Shown: positions 25,573-35,679, counted from the first letter of the stretch. The stretch: DNA of 64,000 nt from Haloferax mediterranei ATCC 33500 (GCF_000306765.2 NC_017941.2:1984001-2048000), one strand, 5' to 3'. The notes: generated by a model from the sequence alone, not told the origin. A program made the numbers and translations.

Positions 25573-26469
25573 TCAGTCGTCGCCGTGGTCGCCGCTTGCC
25601 GCGGCTTCCTGTTGCGGTGACTCGTCGCTCGGCTTCGGTCGGTCTACTTCGCTGTTCGTCGCGCCGGTTGCCGCCTCGTCTAGGAGTTCCGCTACCTCTT
25701 CGCCGTCCTCATCGACCGTTCCGGCGGCCTCGAGTGCGGGTGGCCGCCCGGTGTGGAGCGTCGCCGACCCGAAAAACCCGCTCGATGGTGATAACTCGCG
25801 GAACGGTACACGGCACGCGGGACACCGCGGTTCCGTAAGGAGGTTCAGATGTACCGTCTCTCCACAGCCCCCGCACTTCGCCTTGTGCTCGTTGGCGTCG
25901 TTCGCAACGCGAAGGAGGTCCGAAAGCGCCTTGCGTTCGAGTTCTGCGGCCTCGATATCAGTCGCCCGAGACCGGAGGTCCAAGAGCACCTGTGCAACCG
26001 TGCGAAGGTTCTCATCGAGAGATTCCGTCGCCTCGTCGAGGTACGTGAGTATCTCTTCGAAGTTTTCGAATCCCGCGCCAAGCCGGTTGTCCAACTCCGT
26101 GACCCGGTCTCGAATGGCTTCGATATCGTCAGTTGCCCGGTCGAGACGTGCTTCCAACTCGAGGTGTTCGTGTCCCTGCGATGCTTTTTCGTCCGTCTCG
26201 CGTTTGACCTGTACGACCCGCATCCGAACGTCGGATATCTTCTCGTCGAGGTCGTCTTCGAGGTCGCCGACGCGACCTTCGACGGTATCGATGCGACTCG
26301 GAACCGACGCCGTGTCGTCGAGCGACTCTCCCGCATCGGTCACCGCGAGTCTGTAGATGCCCACTGCTCGCGTGAGCACCGTTTCCGGGTCGACGCCCTC
26401 TTCGTCGGCGCGTTCGTCGACCCACTCGCGAAGACCGTCCGGGAGTTCCCCTTCATCGTCCCCTTCCAT
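25573..26469 (-). CDS. Coiled-coil protein with zinc ribbon
   Basis: 298 residues. A short N-terminal helical domain (LREWVDERADEEGVDPETVL) is followed by a long coiled coil (about residues 55-185) and a zinc ribbon CGGCGETVHLNLLTEPRCPACRVPF near residue 200-225. The C-terminal ~60 residues are acidic and disordered. Such proteins are common in haloarchaea near DNA-handling or regulatory genes, but I know of no assigned role. It is upstream of the Cys-cluster protein and follows the RecA-like gene on the same strand after a ~95-base gap. Confidence 0.65.
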   Translation of the reverse strand: MEGDDEGELPDGLREWVDERADEEGVDPETVLTRAVGIYRLAVTDAGESLDDTASVPSRIDTVEGRVGDLEDDLDEKISDVRMRVVQVKRETDEKASQGHEHLELEARLDRATDDIEAIRDRVTELDNRLGAGFENFEEILTYLDEATESLDENLRTVAQVLLDLRSRATDIEAAELERKALSDLLRVANDANEHKAKCGGCGETVHLNLLTEPRCPACRVPFRELSPSSGFFGSATLHTGRPPALEAAGTVDEDGEEVAELLDEAATGATNSEVDRPKPSDESPQQEAAASGDHGDD

Positions 26470-26563
26470 CTTCGTTTGACGTTCGTCTCCGAACTTTAAG
26501 AACTATCGCCGCTGACGGACGCTCTACACAACTGTAACGTGTTTGTTGTTGACAAAAGGGAGG

Positions 26564-27400
26564 TTACCGTATCTTTCGGATGTCGCTCACGTCGAGTCCG
26601 CTCTCGTTGATATCCGTCTCGAATTGGACAATATTCTCAGTTTCCAGCCGTGAGAGGACGCCACGGAACTCTTGGACGACCATCGTCCGGGCACGCTTCG
26701 ACCCGCCCGATTCCCACTGGAAGAGCAATGTCCCGCCAGTCGCACCTTTGAGGACGCCAAGCTCGGTATTCGAGAGTGCTTCGGTGCTCACGAGCACCAA
26801 GATGAGACCGCCCCACTGGTAGGACGCTTTTTCGAGCCCCTTGATGACCATCGCGATATCGGACCACGTCATCTCGTCTGACTGGCTCGCCACGAGGTCG
26901 GTCAACGAGTCGATGACGACGAGGTTCCCCGGTGCGTGCTCGCTCAGCGTGCTCCCGAGTGCGCCCAAGACGGACTCGCGGTTGTGGCGGTGGCCGAGGT
27001 CCTCCAGTTGCGTCGGCTGGCCGAGATACCACTCGCGCGGAATCGGACTGAGTTGGAAATACTCGGGCGAGAGGTCGTGAAATTCGATATGGTCGCCCGC
27101 GGCGTCGACAACCTCGTCGTCCATCGTGTAGCCCATCTCGCGGCGAAGGTACTCTTCGCCAGCGGTGAACGAAATGTAGTGTATCTCCGGCGGTGGAGTG
27201 GCGTCGTCGTCGAGCGTTCCGTAGTGGAGATTAAACAGTTCCTCGTCGGCGTGCGAGAGTGCATTCATCGTGGCGCTCGTATAGAGGAATTCACGAGCGC
27301 CCGCTCCGGACTCTCCCGCGAGGAGAACGACGTTTCCCGGCGGGGCCCCACCGCCGATGATGCCGTCGAGTCGGGGGACTCCGAAGGGGATGTAGTCCAT
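26564..27400 (-). CDS. RecA/KaiC-superfamily protein with degenerate Walker A
   Basis: 278 residues from the ATG at 27,400 (MDYIPFGVPRLDGIIGGGAP, the usual KaiC/RadA-like opening). The phosphate loop reads LLAGESGAGAREF: the Lys-Ser/Thr pair that binds ATP is replaced by Ala-Arg. The Walker B strand LVVIDSLTDLV is intact. The C-terminal ~40 residues may contact DNA or a partner. Haloarchaea have several such proteins, often noted as RAD55-like or HTR-like regulators. Loss of the lysine suggests a structural or regulatory, not ATP-driven, job. Confidence 0.75.
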   Translation of the reverse strand: MDYIPFGVPRLDGIIGGGAPPGNVVLLAGESGAGAREFLYTSATMNALSHADEELFNLHYGTLDDDATPPPEIHYISFTAGEEYLRREMGYTMDDEVVDAAGDHIEFHDLSPEYFQLSPIPREWYLGQPTQLEDLGHRHNRESVLGALGSTLSEHAPGNLVVIDSLTDLVASQSDEMTWSDIAMVIKGLEKASYQWGGLILVLVSTEALSNTELGVLKGATGGTLLFQWESGGSKRARTMVVQEFRGVLSRLETENIVQFETDINESGLDVSDIRKIR

Positions 27401-27496
27401 GTCACTCCCGACTCGACCCCGGCGGTTAGGCGTTTCGGGGACTCGCCGTACCGAACAACACCGCACACAACCCGCGAAGCGGGTGTCTCCCGAGAG

Positions 27497-28459
27497 TCAG
27501 CCCATTTGCGCGCCGTGATTCCGGCCCCGAGCGACTGTGACGGTTCCGTCGATGTCGGCCTCGGCGAGCGCCAGCCGCCCTGCTTCGACCGCTTCGTCAA
27601 CGTGTTCGGCGTCGGTTACGCCGTAGACTGTAGGACCCCACGACGACTGCCCGGCACCGTAGACGGCCGGTGATTCCGAGAGTACCGAGACGAGCGCACC
27701 AACCGGTGGCCGGTAGACACCGCCCTGTTCGTCCGCGTACCACGTGCCGTTGAGTCGGCCAACCGACTCCACTGCCTCGCCGAAGCGCTCGGCGGACCCC
27801 TCCGCGAGCGCCGGAAGGAGCCGCCGGGTGACGATACCAGCGATTCGGTCGCTCGTCCGCGGGTCGGCACGTTCGACGACCGAGCGCATACTCGACTCTT
27901 CTGCCGCGCCGTTTCGGCCGGGGTCCGCATCGGGGACGACCAAAAGAAAGCGCCACTCGTCTGGGACCGGATGCCGGGCTGCGACGGCCGGAACGGTCCA
28001 CGAGCCGTCTTCGGGTCGGTCAGTGGTAAATCGGGCTGTCGGGTGACCGGCGTCGACGACGGCTCCCCCATCTTCGAACGTGGCGACACCGACCCCGGAG
28101 CGACCGCCACGGCCCATCTCCGGTGCGAGCCTTCGAACGTCGGCTTCGCGTCCGTTCGCGGCGGCGACCGCCCGCAACACGGCGAGTGCGAGTTGTGTTC
28201 CGCTCCCGAGACCGGCGTGTCGAGGCAGGGTGCGCTCGACCACGACATCTGCCCCGCGGACGCCGAGGAGTTCGACCGCTTGCTCGGCATACTCGCGCGC
28301 GGCGGGGTGACGGCACCGAACGTCCGCGGCGGGTTCGGCGGTGACAACCACCTGTGGTTCGTCGAGTCCGACACCCAGCCCGCCGTAGAGGCGACTGCGG
28401 GCGAGGCTCAAGTTGAGGAACCCGAAGTGGATGCGCGCGCCGGTCGAGACCCGTACCAT
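27497..28459 (-). CDS. Beta-ribofuranosylaminobenzene 5'-phosphate synthase family
   Basis: 320 residues of the GHMP-kinase fold. The N-terminus RVSTGARIHFGFLNLS and the glycine-rich loop LPRHAGLGSGTQLALAV (about residues 80-95) are those of beta-RFAP synthase, which condenses PRPP with 4-hydroxybenzoate in making tetrahydromethanopterin-type cofactors. Haloarchaea carry this family although they use folate, so the product here may be a related cofactor; that is inference. It is transcribed in the same direction as the RecA-like gene after a 96-base gap. Confidence 0.8.
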   Translation of the reverse strand: MVRVSTGARIHFGFLNLSLARSRLYGGLGVGLDEPQVVVTAEPAADVRCRHPAAREYAEQAVELLGVRGADVVVERTLPRHAGLGSGTQLALAVLRAVAAANGREADVRRLAPEMGRGGRSGVGVATFEDGGAVVDAGHPTARFTTDRPEDGSWTVPAVAARHPVPDEWRFLLVVPDADPGRNGAAEESSMRSVVERADPRTSDRIAGIVTRRLLPALAEGSAERFGEAVESVGRLNGTWYADEQGGVYRPPVGALVSVLSESPAVYGAGQSSWGPTVYGVTDAEHVDEAVEAGRLALAEADIDGTVTVARGRNHGAQMG

Positions 28460-28746
28460 GCTACCGGACCTCAGTGTGCACTGATAAAGGGAGTTGCGAC
28501 CATGGCAACGCAGGCCGCCATTCCCCGACCACGTCGTGCGATTAGGGGTGCGAAAAGCGGTCGAAACGGGGGTGGTCAGTCGCGACTACGAGTGTGGATG
28601 CAGTCGGTCAGTGTGACAGACTGCTCTCTCACTCACTAACTAAACCGATACTAGAATCGAGTACGCTGTAGACAACCCCGGTCGGTTACGAGGGGAGAAC
28701 CATCCGGAGTCGGTTACGGGGTCGTCCGTGAGATTTCCGTGGCTGT

Positions 28747-29409
28747 TTAACTGGTTTCGGTGGTCGTCTGGTTAGTTTCTGTAGTCGTCTGGTTGGTTTC
28801 GGTGGTTTGGTTAGATTCCGTGGTTGTCTGGTTGGTCTCGGTGGTCGTTTGATTGGTCTCGGTTGTCTCGGCCGATTCGTACTGCACCGTCACCTCGTCG
28901 GCGACGGGTTGGAGGACGTACTTTCCGGTTTTTCCGGCCTTCACGGGCGTGAAGTCGGCCGTGAACGTCGTCGTCTCGTCAGCACGAATCTCGAACGACT
29001 GTTCGAATTTCAGCGGGGCGGAACCGGGGACTTCGACAGTCGCGGACGACCCGTCAGTAAGGGTCGCGTCGGTGCCTGCGATTTCTAATTGGAGGAATTC
29101 GTAGGTGGCCGTCTCCACCTCGAACTCCTCGATGAGGGCCGAAGCATCTCCTTGGAGGTCGACGAGGTCGACTTCGGTGTTTCCGGCGTCGAGCGACTTC
29201 GGCTCGCCGTCGGTCGGCTTCACGCGAATAGTCGAGACCGTAACGAGACAAGACTCGAAGTCCGCGATATCTCCGGGCTTGTCGCTCACGCGTGTGGAGA
29301 GCGTTCCGGTCTCCGCGGACGCGGTTCCCATGCAGCCAGCGGTTCCAACGGTACTTGCGGCGGCGATTCCGGCGGCGCTCTTAACGAAGTCTCGTCGATT
29401 CAGTGTCAT
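28747..29409 (-). CDS. Tat lipoprotein with DUF4382 domain
   Basis: 220 residues. Signal MTLNRRDFVKSAAGIAAAST with a twin Arg pair, then lipobox GTAGC (Cys at about residue 26). The domain TLSTRVSDKPGDIADFESCLVTVSTIRV matches the beta-sandwich DUF4382 family found in surface proteins of archaea and bacteria. The last ~35 residues are a TTTETNQ repeat, a typical flexible, probably glycosylated spacer; its DNA repeat explains the short repeats at 28,750-28,865. It should be anchored on the outer membrane face. Confidence 0.82.
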   Translation of the reverse strand: MTLNRRDFVKSAAGIAAASTVGTAGCMGTASAETGTLSTRVSDKPGDIADFESCLVTVSTIRVKPTDGEPKSLDAGNTEVDLVDLQGDASALIEEFEVETATYEFLQLEIAGTDATLTDGSSATVEVPGSAPLKFEQSFEIRADETTTFTADFTPVKAGKTGKYVLQPVADEVTVQYESAETTETNQTTTETNQTTTESNQTTETNQTTTETNQTTTETS

Positions 29410-30161
29410 TGTCGTGTTGTGTCGGGGGTTCGCGTGTCGTCTCTGGTGTTCGTGTTGCGGTTCGGGTCCTTACTGACGACCGCTCACTTGGGGAGAGCGG
29501 CCGAGAGGGATGAGCGAGGGGCGCTCATGCTCATGAAGCGGCCAGTTCCGGCCGTACCCGCGACGCTTCGGCCTGCAGGGACGACTGCATGCAAGCCGAC
29601 CGCTGCGCCGCGGTACTTCTGGCTGTGGTCGCCGGGGTATTGAAGGGTGGAAATCGCTTCACTGGGTTGTGGTCGTTGGGCTGGAATTGGGCACTGTTCG
29701 GACTGATTTTCGCCGAATTTCGTGGGAACTGAGCATCCAAATTCGCCGCTCGTCGCCGGGTTTCACCGATTTTGGGGGACCGGTACACGACCGAGGTGCG
29801 TCGGTTAAGGACATACGACCGAGGTGCGTCGGTTAAGGACATACGACCGAGGTGCGTCGGTTAAGGACATACGACCGAGGTGCGTCGGTTAAGGACATAC
29901 GACCGAGGTGCGTCGGTTAAGGACATACGACCGAGGTGCGTCGGTTAAGGACACACGACCGAGGCGCGTCAGCCGAGCAGTGTCCAACGCGGAATTAAGT
30001 TTCTTGCGTCGGCACCACCGCTGGGTCGGGAACCGCTCTTACACTACCAACAATTACGCTACCGACAGGGAAGTACCCGCCTGCACCGAGGCACTCTGAG
30101 GAGAAGGAATTGAAAGAAAGAGAACGTCAGCGGTTGAGACAGCCGGGAATCCCGGGTCGCC
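29410..30161. other. 750-base gap holding a tandem repeat array
   Basis: No credible gene. A 103-codon minus-strand frame at 29,531-29,842 lacks coding character and runs into the repeats. The centre holds six 28-base repeats (see separate entry). The rest is ordinary GC-rich non-coding DNA, with an AT-richer stretch at 30,040-30,060. Confidence 0.6.
29787..29980. repeat. 28-bp tandem repeats, six full copies plus a degenerate seventh
   Basis: The unit begins ACGACCGAGGTGCGTCGGTT and continues AAGGACAT. Copies start at 29,787, 29,815, 29,843, 29,871, 29,899 and 29,927; the last base of copy six differs, and copy seven fades after ~26 bases. Each unit contains a 5-bp inverted repeat ACCGA-ggtgcg-TCGGT. 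There are no spacers, so this is not a CRISPR. The head-to-tail layout resembles iterons or a protein-binding array. Confidence 0.9.
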
Positions 30162-30482
30162 TCAGACGAGTTCTTCGGCGACCACGTCAACCGCGAGCAG
30201 GTCGGGGTCGACCGCAAGGTCGGCCTGTCCTTTGGCGAATTCGGGGAGCGAGTCGTGGGCGTAGGTCACGACGCGCACGTCGGGGTTGCGTTCCTTCGCC
30301 ACCGAGATAGCCGTCGCGTCGTCCATATCTGTGAGGACGAGCAGGTCGGCCTCGTCGATTCCGGCCTCGTCGAGCGAGTCAGCGGCGGCGATTCCGGTGA
30401 TTCGAACGACGTTCGCACCTTCCGATTCGAGGGCTTCACCGAGTCCGTCGGGGTCGGTCCCCGCGACGATTGCCGTCGTCAT
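30162..30482 (-). CDS. DUF7126-type small protein of the pyrG-guaAb operon
   Basis: 106 residues from the ATG at 30,482, which overlaps the guaAb stop by four bases (ATGA). A Rossmann-like half-domain: [20 protein letters not shown], then [20 protein letters not shown]. It resembles the TrkA-N/response-regulator type of fold without a recognisable active site. Pipelines sometimes label it CTP synthetase only because of its neighbour. Coupling to guaAb suggests a role linked to nucleotide synthesis, unproven. Confidence 0.7.
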   Translation of the reverse strand: MTTAIVAGTDPDGLGEALESEGANVVRITGIAAADSLDEAGIDEADLLVLTDMDDATAISVAKERNPDVRVVTYAHDSLPEFAKGQADLAVDPDLLAVDVVAEELV

Positions 30483-31396
30483 TCGTACTCGATGGTCGCC
30501 GGTGGTTTGTGGGTCACGTCGTAGACGACGCGGGCGACATTGTCGTTCGTGCCGGTGATACGCGACTGAATGCGCTGGAGGGTGTCCCACGGGAGTTCCT
30601 GTGCGCGCGCGGTCATACCGTCGCGCGACTCCACGGAGCGGACCGAAACGATCCAGCCGTGGACGCGGTTGTCGCCCTTGACACCGGTACCCTTGCCGAT
30701 GACGGCGGCGAACGCCTGCCATGGCTCGTGCTTTTCGGTCTCGTCTTCGACGATGTGGCACGCCTCACGGGCGACTTCGACCTTCTCGGGCGTGACTTCA
30801 CCGAGGACGCGGACAGCGAGTCCCGGTCCGGGGAAGGGCATACGCTCCGCGATGATAGATTCGAGTCCGAGCGCGCGAGCGACCTCGCGAACCTCGTCCT
30901 TGTAGAGGTCGCGGACGGGTTCGACGATGCCGTCGAAGTCGACAACGTCCGGCAGACCGCCGACGTTGTGGTGGGATTTGATGTTCCCTTCGGACTCGAT
31001 GCGGTCGGGGTAGATGGTCCCCTGAACGAGGTACTGGGCGTCGGTATCTTTCGCCTCGCGCTCGAACTCTCGGATGAACTGCTCGCCGATGACGGCGCGC
31101 TTTTCTTCGGGGTCGATGACGCCTTCGAGCGCGTCGAAAAAGCGCGCTTCGGCGTCGACGACGCGGAGGCTCTCCATGAAGGAGAAGGTATCCGCAATCT
31201 GCTCGGTCTCGCCTTTGCGCATCAGGCCGGTGTCGACGTAGACCGGGGTGAGTTGTTCACCGACGGCCTCGTAGGCGAGGGTCGCGGCGACGGAGGAGTC
31301 GACGCCGCCCGAGAGGGCGATGATGGCGTGCTCGTCGCCGATTTGGTCGCGAATCGATGCTTTTGCGTCTTCGATAAATGAATCTACGTCTACCAT
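30479..31396 (-). CDS. guaAb: GMP synthase, ATP-pyrophosphatase subunit B
   Basis: 305 residues. It has the PP-loop motif [15 protein letters not shown] (about residues 28-42) and the GMP synthase dimerisation domain at the end. The glutamine amidotransferase part is absent, as in archaea where it is a separate subunit (guaAa). It adenylylates XMP and aminates it to GMP using ammonia from the partner. Its ATG shares one base with the pyrG stop, so the three genes pyrG, guaAb and DUF7126 are translationally linked. Confidence 0.95.
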   Translation of the reverse strand: MVDVDSFIEDAKASIRDQIGDEHAIIALSGGVDSSVAATLAYEAVGEQLTPVYVDTGLMRKGETEQIADTFSFMESLRVVDAEARFFDALEGVIDPEEKRAVIGEQFIREFEREAKDTDAQYLVQGTIYPDRIESEGNIKSHHNVGGLPDVVDFDGIVEPVRDLYKDEVREVARALGLESIIAERMPFPGPGLAVRVLGEVTPEKVEVAREACHIVEDETEKHEPWQAFAAVIGKGTGVKGDNRVHGWIVSVRSVESRDGMTARAQELPWDTLQRIQSRITGTNDNVARVVYDVTHKPPATIEYE

Positions 31397-33045
31397 TATG
31401 CTGTCACCTCTTCGTTGTCCAGTTCACGCGCGTCGAGTTCGCCGAGGACGCCGCGGAGGAAGCCGAGGAACGGCGGACTCGCGCGGTCGGGCCGGGAACG
31501 GAACTCGGGGTGGAACTGCGTTCCGAGGAAGAACGGGTGGTCTGTCAGTTCGAGAATTTCCATGCGGTTGTCTGCGCGGCCGGAGAAGCGGAGCCCCTCG
31601 GATTCGAGTTCGTCGATGAGTTCGGGGTTCACCTCGTAGCGGTGACGGTGCCGCTCCGTACAGGAGGTGTCGCCGTAGACCGCTTCGGCGAGGGTTCCGG
31701 CCGAGATGTCGGTTTCGTGTGCGCCGAGACGCATCGTCCCGCCCATCGCTTCGACGTCGTACTGCTCGGGGAGCAGGTCGATAACCGGGTACGGCGTGTC
31801 GGGGTCGAGTTCGGCAGAGTGGGCGTCCTCGTGGTTGAGGACGTTCCGGGCCTGTTCGACGACGGCCATCTGGAAGCCAAGACAGAGGCCGAGGAACGGA
31901 ACGTCGTTCTCGCGGGCGTAGCGGATGGCGTCGATTTTGCCGTCGGTTCCGCGGGAGCCGAAGCCGCCGGGGACGACGATGCCATCGGCGTCCTTCAGGC
32001 GCTCTTCGTGCTTGTCGTGCATCTCGTCGGCATCGACCCACAGGATGTTCACGTCGACACCGCACTCGATGCCTGCGTGCTTGAGCGCCTCGTGGATGGA
32101 CATGTAGGCGTCTTCGAGGGCGTACTTGCCGACGAGCGCAATGTCGACCGAGCCGGTGCGCTCGGCGGTGACGAGTTCGCGCCAGCGGTTGTCGCGTTCT
32201 TCCTTCGGCATAGCCTCGTCGTCGATTTCGAGTCGCTCCATCACGTACTCGTCGAGACCCTCTTCTTCGACCATCAGCGGGACGTGGTAGATGTCCGGCA
32301 CGTCGGGGTTCGAGAACACGGCGGCGTCCGGCACGTCACAGAACTGCGCAATCTTGGTCTTGGTCTCGGGGTCGAGTTTGTTATCGGCGCGGCCGACGAG
32401 AATGTCGGGTTGGAGACCGATGCTTCGAAGCTCCTTGACGGAGTGCTGTGTGGGCTTGGTCTTCTGCTCGCCGTTCTTCGAGTAGGGAACGAGCGTGACG
32501 TGCGTAAAGAGCACGTCGCCGTCCTCCTCTTCGGAGGCGAACTGGCGGAGGGCTTCGAGGAACGGCATGGACTCGATGTCACCGACCGTCCCGCCGACTT
32601 CGACGATACACACGTCGGTCCCTTCGGCCGCTTCGCGGATGCGACGCTTGATGTCCTCGGTGACGTGCGGGATAATCTGGACCGTCTTCCCGAGGTAGTC
32701 ACCAGCGCGTTCCTTCTGGATGACGTGCTGGTAGGTCTTGCCCGTCGTGATGTTGTGGTCGGCGGTCATGTCGATACCCAGGAACCGTTCGTAGTTCCCG
32801 AGGTCGAGGTCGACTTCCGCGCCGTCTTTCAACACGTACACTTCCCCGTGTTCGTAGGGGTTCATGGTCCCCGCGTCGACGTTCAGGTACGGGTCAATCT
32901 TGACCGCGGTGACGTCGAACCCGGCGTTCTTCAGGAGTCGGCCGGTGCTCGCGGCCGTGATACCCTTCCCGAGGCCGGACATGACACCCCCGGTTACGAA
33001 AATGAACTTGCGCCCCATCTCTGGGTCGTATTCGTCCGTCGGCAT
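31396..33045 (-). CDS. pyrG: CTP synthase
   Basis: 549 residues from the ATG at 33,045; the frame opens 22 codons earlier but the family begins near [17 protein letters not shown]. The N-terminal synthetase domain phosphorylates UTP. The C-terminal amidotransferase domain has the nucleophile Cys in [13 protein letters not shown] and the His/Glu pair in TQFHPEF. It makes CTP from UTP, ATP and glutamine. First gene of the operon with guaAb. Confidence 0.96.
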   Translation of the reverse strand: MPTDEYDPEMGRKFIFVTGGVMSGLGKGITAASTGRLLKNAGFDVTAVKIDPYLNVDAGTMNPYEHGEVYVLKDGAEVDLDLGNYERFLGIDMTADHNITTGKTYQHVIQKERAGDYLGKTVQIIPHVTEDIKRRIREAAEGTDVCIVEVGGTVGDIESMPFLEALRQFASEEEDGDVLFTHVTLVPYSKNGEQKTKPTQHSVKELRSIGLQPDILVGRADNKLDPETKTKIAQFCDVPDAAVFSNPDVPDIYHVPLMVEEEGLDEYVMERLEIDDEAMPKEERDNRWRELVTAERTGSVDIALVGKYALEDAYMSIHEALKHAGIECGVDVNILWVDADEMHDKHEERLKDADGIVVPGGFGSRGTDGKIDAIRYARENDVPFLGLCLGFQMAVVEQARNVLNHEDAHSAELDPDTPYPVIDLLPEQYDVEAMGGTMRLGAHETDISAGTLAEAVYGDTSCTERHRHRYEVNPELIDELESEGLRFSGRADNRMEILELTDHPFFLGTQFHPEFRSRPDRASPPFLGFLRGVLGELDARELDNEEVTA

Positions 33046-33224
33046 ACTGACCGTGTGCGAGCGTACTTCAAAACCATTTCGGAGCCAACACCGTGTGCCA
33101 GACGACCGCATACGCCGAAATTCTCCAGAATCGCCGGACGGGGAGCGAACTATCAGATGCTGTGAGTGTCTGGTGCTGGGGGAGGTCGTCTTGACGGTTA
33201 GCCGCGGCTTTCCGCTTTGACCCG

Positions 33225-33782
33225 TCAGTCCAACTCCTTGACGATGCGCGCCGGGTTCCCGCCGACGACGACGCTATCGGGCACATCATCTGTGACGACG
33301 GCCCCCGAAGCGACGACCACGTCGTCGCCGATGGTGACGCCGGGGTTGATAACCGCCCGGCCGCCGAGCCACGCATTGTCGCCAATCGTCACCGGTTCGC
33401 CCGACTCAGGGCCTTTGATTCGCTCGGCCGCGTCGAGCGGGTGCGTTGCGGTGTAGATGTGGACGCCCGGCCCGATTTGGGCGTTGTCGCCGATGGTGAT
33501 TGGACACACGTCGAGAAAGACGCAGTCGAAGTTGGCGAAGAAGTCCTCGCCGACGCTGATGTTGTAGCCGTAATCGCACCGAAACGGTGGTTCGATTTCG
33601 AACTCCTCGCCGACCTCGCCGAATAGTTCCCGAATGAGTTCTTCGCGCCGGAGAGACTCAGTTTCGTCGCTCGCGTTGAATCGCCGCGTGAGTCGTCGCG
33701 CGCGCTTTCGCTCCATGACGAGTTCCGGGTCGCTCGCGTCGTACAACTCGCCTGCAAGCATCTTCTCTTTCTCGGAGGGCAT
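33225..33782 (-). CDS. Hexapeptide-repeat acetyltransferase (maltose/galactoside O-acetyltransferase type)
   Basis: 185 residues from the ATG at 33,782 ([20 protein letters not shown]), the common opening of this family; an earlier ATG at 33,809 is also possible. The left-handed beta helix is clear from [20 protein letters not shown] and [21 protein letters not shown], the His being catalytic. It transfers acetyl from acetyl-CoA to a sugar hydroxyl; the acceptor is unknown. The gene starts inside a short duplicated stretch behind the transporter gene and may be co-transcribed with it. Confidence 0.85.
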   Translation of the reverse strand: MPSEKEKMLAGELYDASDPELVMERKRARRLTRRFNASDETESLRREELIRELFGEVGEEFEIEPPFRCDYGYNISVGEDFFANFDCVFLDVCPITIGDNAQIGPGVHIYTATHPLDAAERIKGPESGEPVTIGDNAWLGGRAVINPGVTIGDDVVVASGAVVTDDVPDSVVVGGNPARIVKELD

Positions 33783-33809
33783 GGTGGTGAGTTCACGAGG
33801 ATGTCTCAT

Positions 33810-33851
33810 GTATGTATCCCCGAGTCACTCGTATGTATCCCCGAGTCACTC
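33810..33851. repeat. Two 21-bp direct repeats spanning the transporter stop codon
   Basis: The sequence gtatgtatccccgagtcact plus one base occurs at 33,810-33,830 and 33,831-33,851 without change. The MFS stop codon lies in the second unit, and an in-frame stop lies at the same place in the first. The unit length is seven codons. Confidence 0.9.
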
Positions 33852-35231
33852 CTCGCGACCCGACAGTGACGTCACGCCGAACGCGCTTGGGTCGGCATCG
33901 GCAACTGCGGGGAGGCGTCGGAGTTGGGGACGCACAAGGAGATACATTCCGGTGAATCCGAACCCGAGCGCGGCGACCGCCATCGTCGTCGTCGTGCCGA
34001 GTCCCTCCGCGACGAACCCACCGAGGAGCGACCCGAGTGGGAGCGTCGCGCCGGATGCCGTCCCCTTGGCAGTGGAGACGCGCCCGAGGAGGTCTTTCGG
34101 GAATACAGTCTGGTTCAGCGTCGACGTGAGCACGCCGTTGATACCAGCGGGAACCCACGCGAGTCCGAACAAAACGACTGTGAGCGCCGTCGACGGTGCG
34201 TACACGGCCGCGAACCAGCAGCACGCTCCTGTCGAGTTGCTGACGAACACGAGTCGGCCGTACGACACGTGCTCAAGGTACGGTGCGACGAGCGACCCGA
34301 GGAGGCGACCGATTCCGAGCGCGCCGAGCAACAGGCCGTAAGCGACGGGGCCGCCAAGGGTGTCACCAAACGCCGGGAGAATTGCGAGTGTCACGCCCGC
34401 TGCAAGGTTGGCTACCGCCGTCGTGAGTACCAATTCGACGAAGACGGTGCCGCGGAGCGCCGCAGCACCCGCGCGCAGGTCGGAGACGTACGAGCTGAAT
34501 ATCGACTCGTTGGTCGGCTCTGTGGTCGTCGAGTCAGTCGAATCAGGGGTTGTCGCGTCGTCCGACCTGTCAGGTGACGCATCGGTCGGTCCGGTAGTCT
34601 GTTCGGCGTCGTCGTGGTCACTGTGCCTCGATACTGCAATCCCGGCAAACAGCAGACCGGCGATGGCGAACGTGGCCGAGTCGAACAGGAACAGCGTCGT
34701 CGCACCGAAGACGGCGATGAATGCGCCGCCAAGCGCGTCGAACACCATATCCAGTCCGAGCGTGACGGTCGCCAGCGCGGAGTTTGCCCGCGATAAACGG
34801 CCGTCGCTCACGATACGAGGGACGACAGTCGCCTCCATCGGCGTCATCAACAGCGATGCGAGCATCAACACCGGGACGACGCCGAGTAGGACGCCGACAC
34901 TCAGATGCCCGGTGACTGCGGCTAATGGGAGGACGAGAACGACGATGCCTTGCGAGACTTGCGACCCGACGAGTACGGGTTTGAGCGGGAGGCGGTCGAC
35001 GACCGGCCCGGCGAATATCTGCAGGAGCCACGGGAGCAGCAACACCGAATTGGCGATGCCCGTGAGAACCGTCGACCCGCTGAGGTCGAAGATGAGCCAC
35101 AGCACGGCGACGGTGTAGAGACTGTCTCCGGCGTTCGTCACGAACTGTCCGGCGAAGAATCGCCGGAAGTTGGGGTTCCGCCACAGCGACGAGTGTGCAT
35201 CGGTCGCGTCGGCGGTGTCGGCCGCAGTCAT
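33846..35231 (-). CDS. MFS transporter (macrolide-efflux-like)
   Basis: 461 residues with about 12 membrane helices. N-terminus WRNPNFRRFFAGQFVTNAGD is the typical start of the MFS_3/macrolide efflux group. A central loop of ~45 Asp/Thr/Ser-rich residues separates helices 6 and 7. It probably exports a hydrophobic compound; the substrate is unknown. The acetyltransferase gene follows closely, so a modify-and-export pair is possible but not shown. Confidence 0.82.
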   Translation of the reverse strand: MTAADTADATDAHSSLWRNPNFRRFFAGQFVTNAGDSLYTVAVLWLIFDLSGSTVLTGIANSVLLLPWLLQIFAGPVVDRLPLKPVLVGSQVSQGIVVLVLPLAAVTGHLSVGVLLGVVPVLMLASLLMTPMEATVVPRIVSDGRLSRANSALATVTLGLDMVFDALGGAFIAVFGATTLFLFDSATFAIAGLLFAGIAVSRHSDHDDAEQTTGPTDASPDRSDDATTPDSTDSTTTEPTNESIFSSYVSDLRAGAAALRGTVFVELVLTTAVANLAAGVTLAILPAFGDTLGGPVAYGLLLGALGIGRLLGSLVAPYLEHVSYGRLVFVSNSTGACCWFAAVYAPSTALTVVLFGLAWVPAGINGVLTSTLNQTVFPKDLLGRVSTAKGTASGATLPLGSLLGGFVAEGLGTTTTMAVAALGFGFTGMYLLVRPQLRRLPAVADADPSAFGVTSLSGREE

Positions 35232-35679
35232 CGACGGCCACCTCCAGCAGTCGGCGCGAGGTTGCCACGCGGTCGACGGGATGTGGAGCGATACGGCTGG
35301 TGTTTGGAAATCGAACGGAGGCCGAGCGAGCCCCGACTGTGCGCCGGTGGCTCAGCGAATATCTGCATGTACGTGTGTGTTCGGTCAGTGTATTTCGGCT
35401 ACAGAACGTAGCGGAGTGAACCCGAGTGCTGCGGCTATCGGGCCCCTCACGCGGCGGTGAGCGCGGGGGGGTTGAACACTGGCCGAATCACACGCCAGCA
35501 GGCCATAGAACGCTTCTATCCGTGCGTTTGTGGCTCTCTACTTAGTAGTAACGGTCAGTTGATACGTCAAGCTCGACCGATTCGGGCGGGGAGGCGACCC
35601 TCCTCGTTCGTTTCCAGATAACCCCGACAACGGTTCCGCAACCGTAGGATTTGAACCCTCTGCGCGAATTTACTCGCTC
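35232..35679. other. Gap without genes
   Basis: About 450 bases between the divergent MFS and aldo/keto reductase genes. I see no gene, only scattered short frames antisense to the flanking genes, a run of seven G at about 35,465, and a TATA-like gatttgaa about 30 bases before the reductase ATG. Confidence 0.55.

Noticed and set aside
29531..29842. 103-codon minus-strand frame as a gene
   Set aside because: Its composition is not haloarchaeal (few acidic residues, many Arg/Ser) and it runs into the tandem repeats; no promoter fits.
29787..29980. 28-bp repeats as a CRISPR array
   Set aside because: Units are directly head to tail without spacers and no cas genes are near.
33225..35231. An antibiotic modify-and-export operon
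   Set aside because: The two genes are near each other, but nothing shows that the acetyltransferase acts on a drug; such hexapeptide proteins mostly act on sugars.
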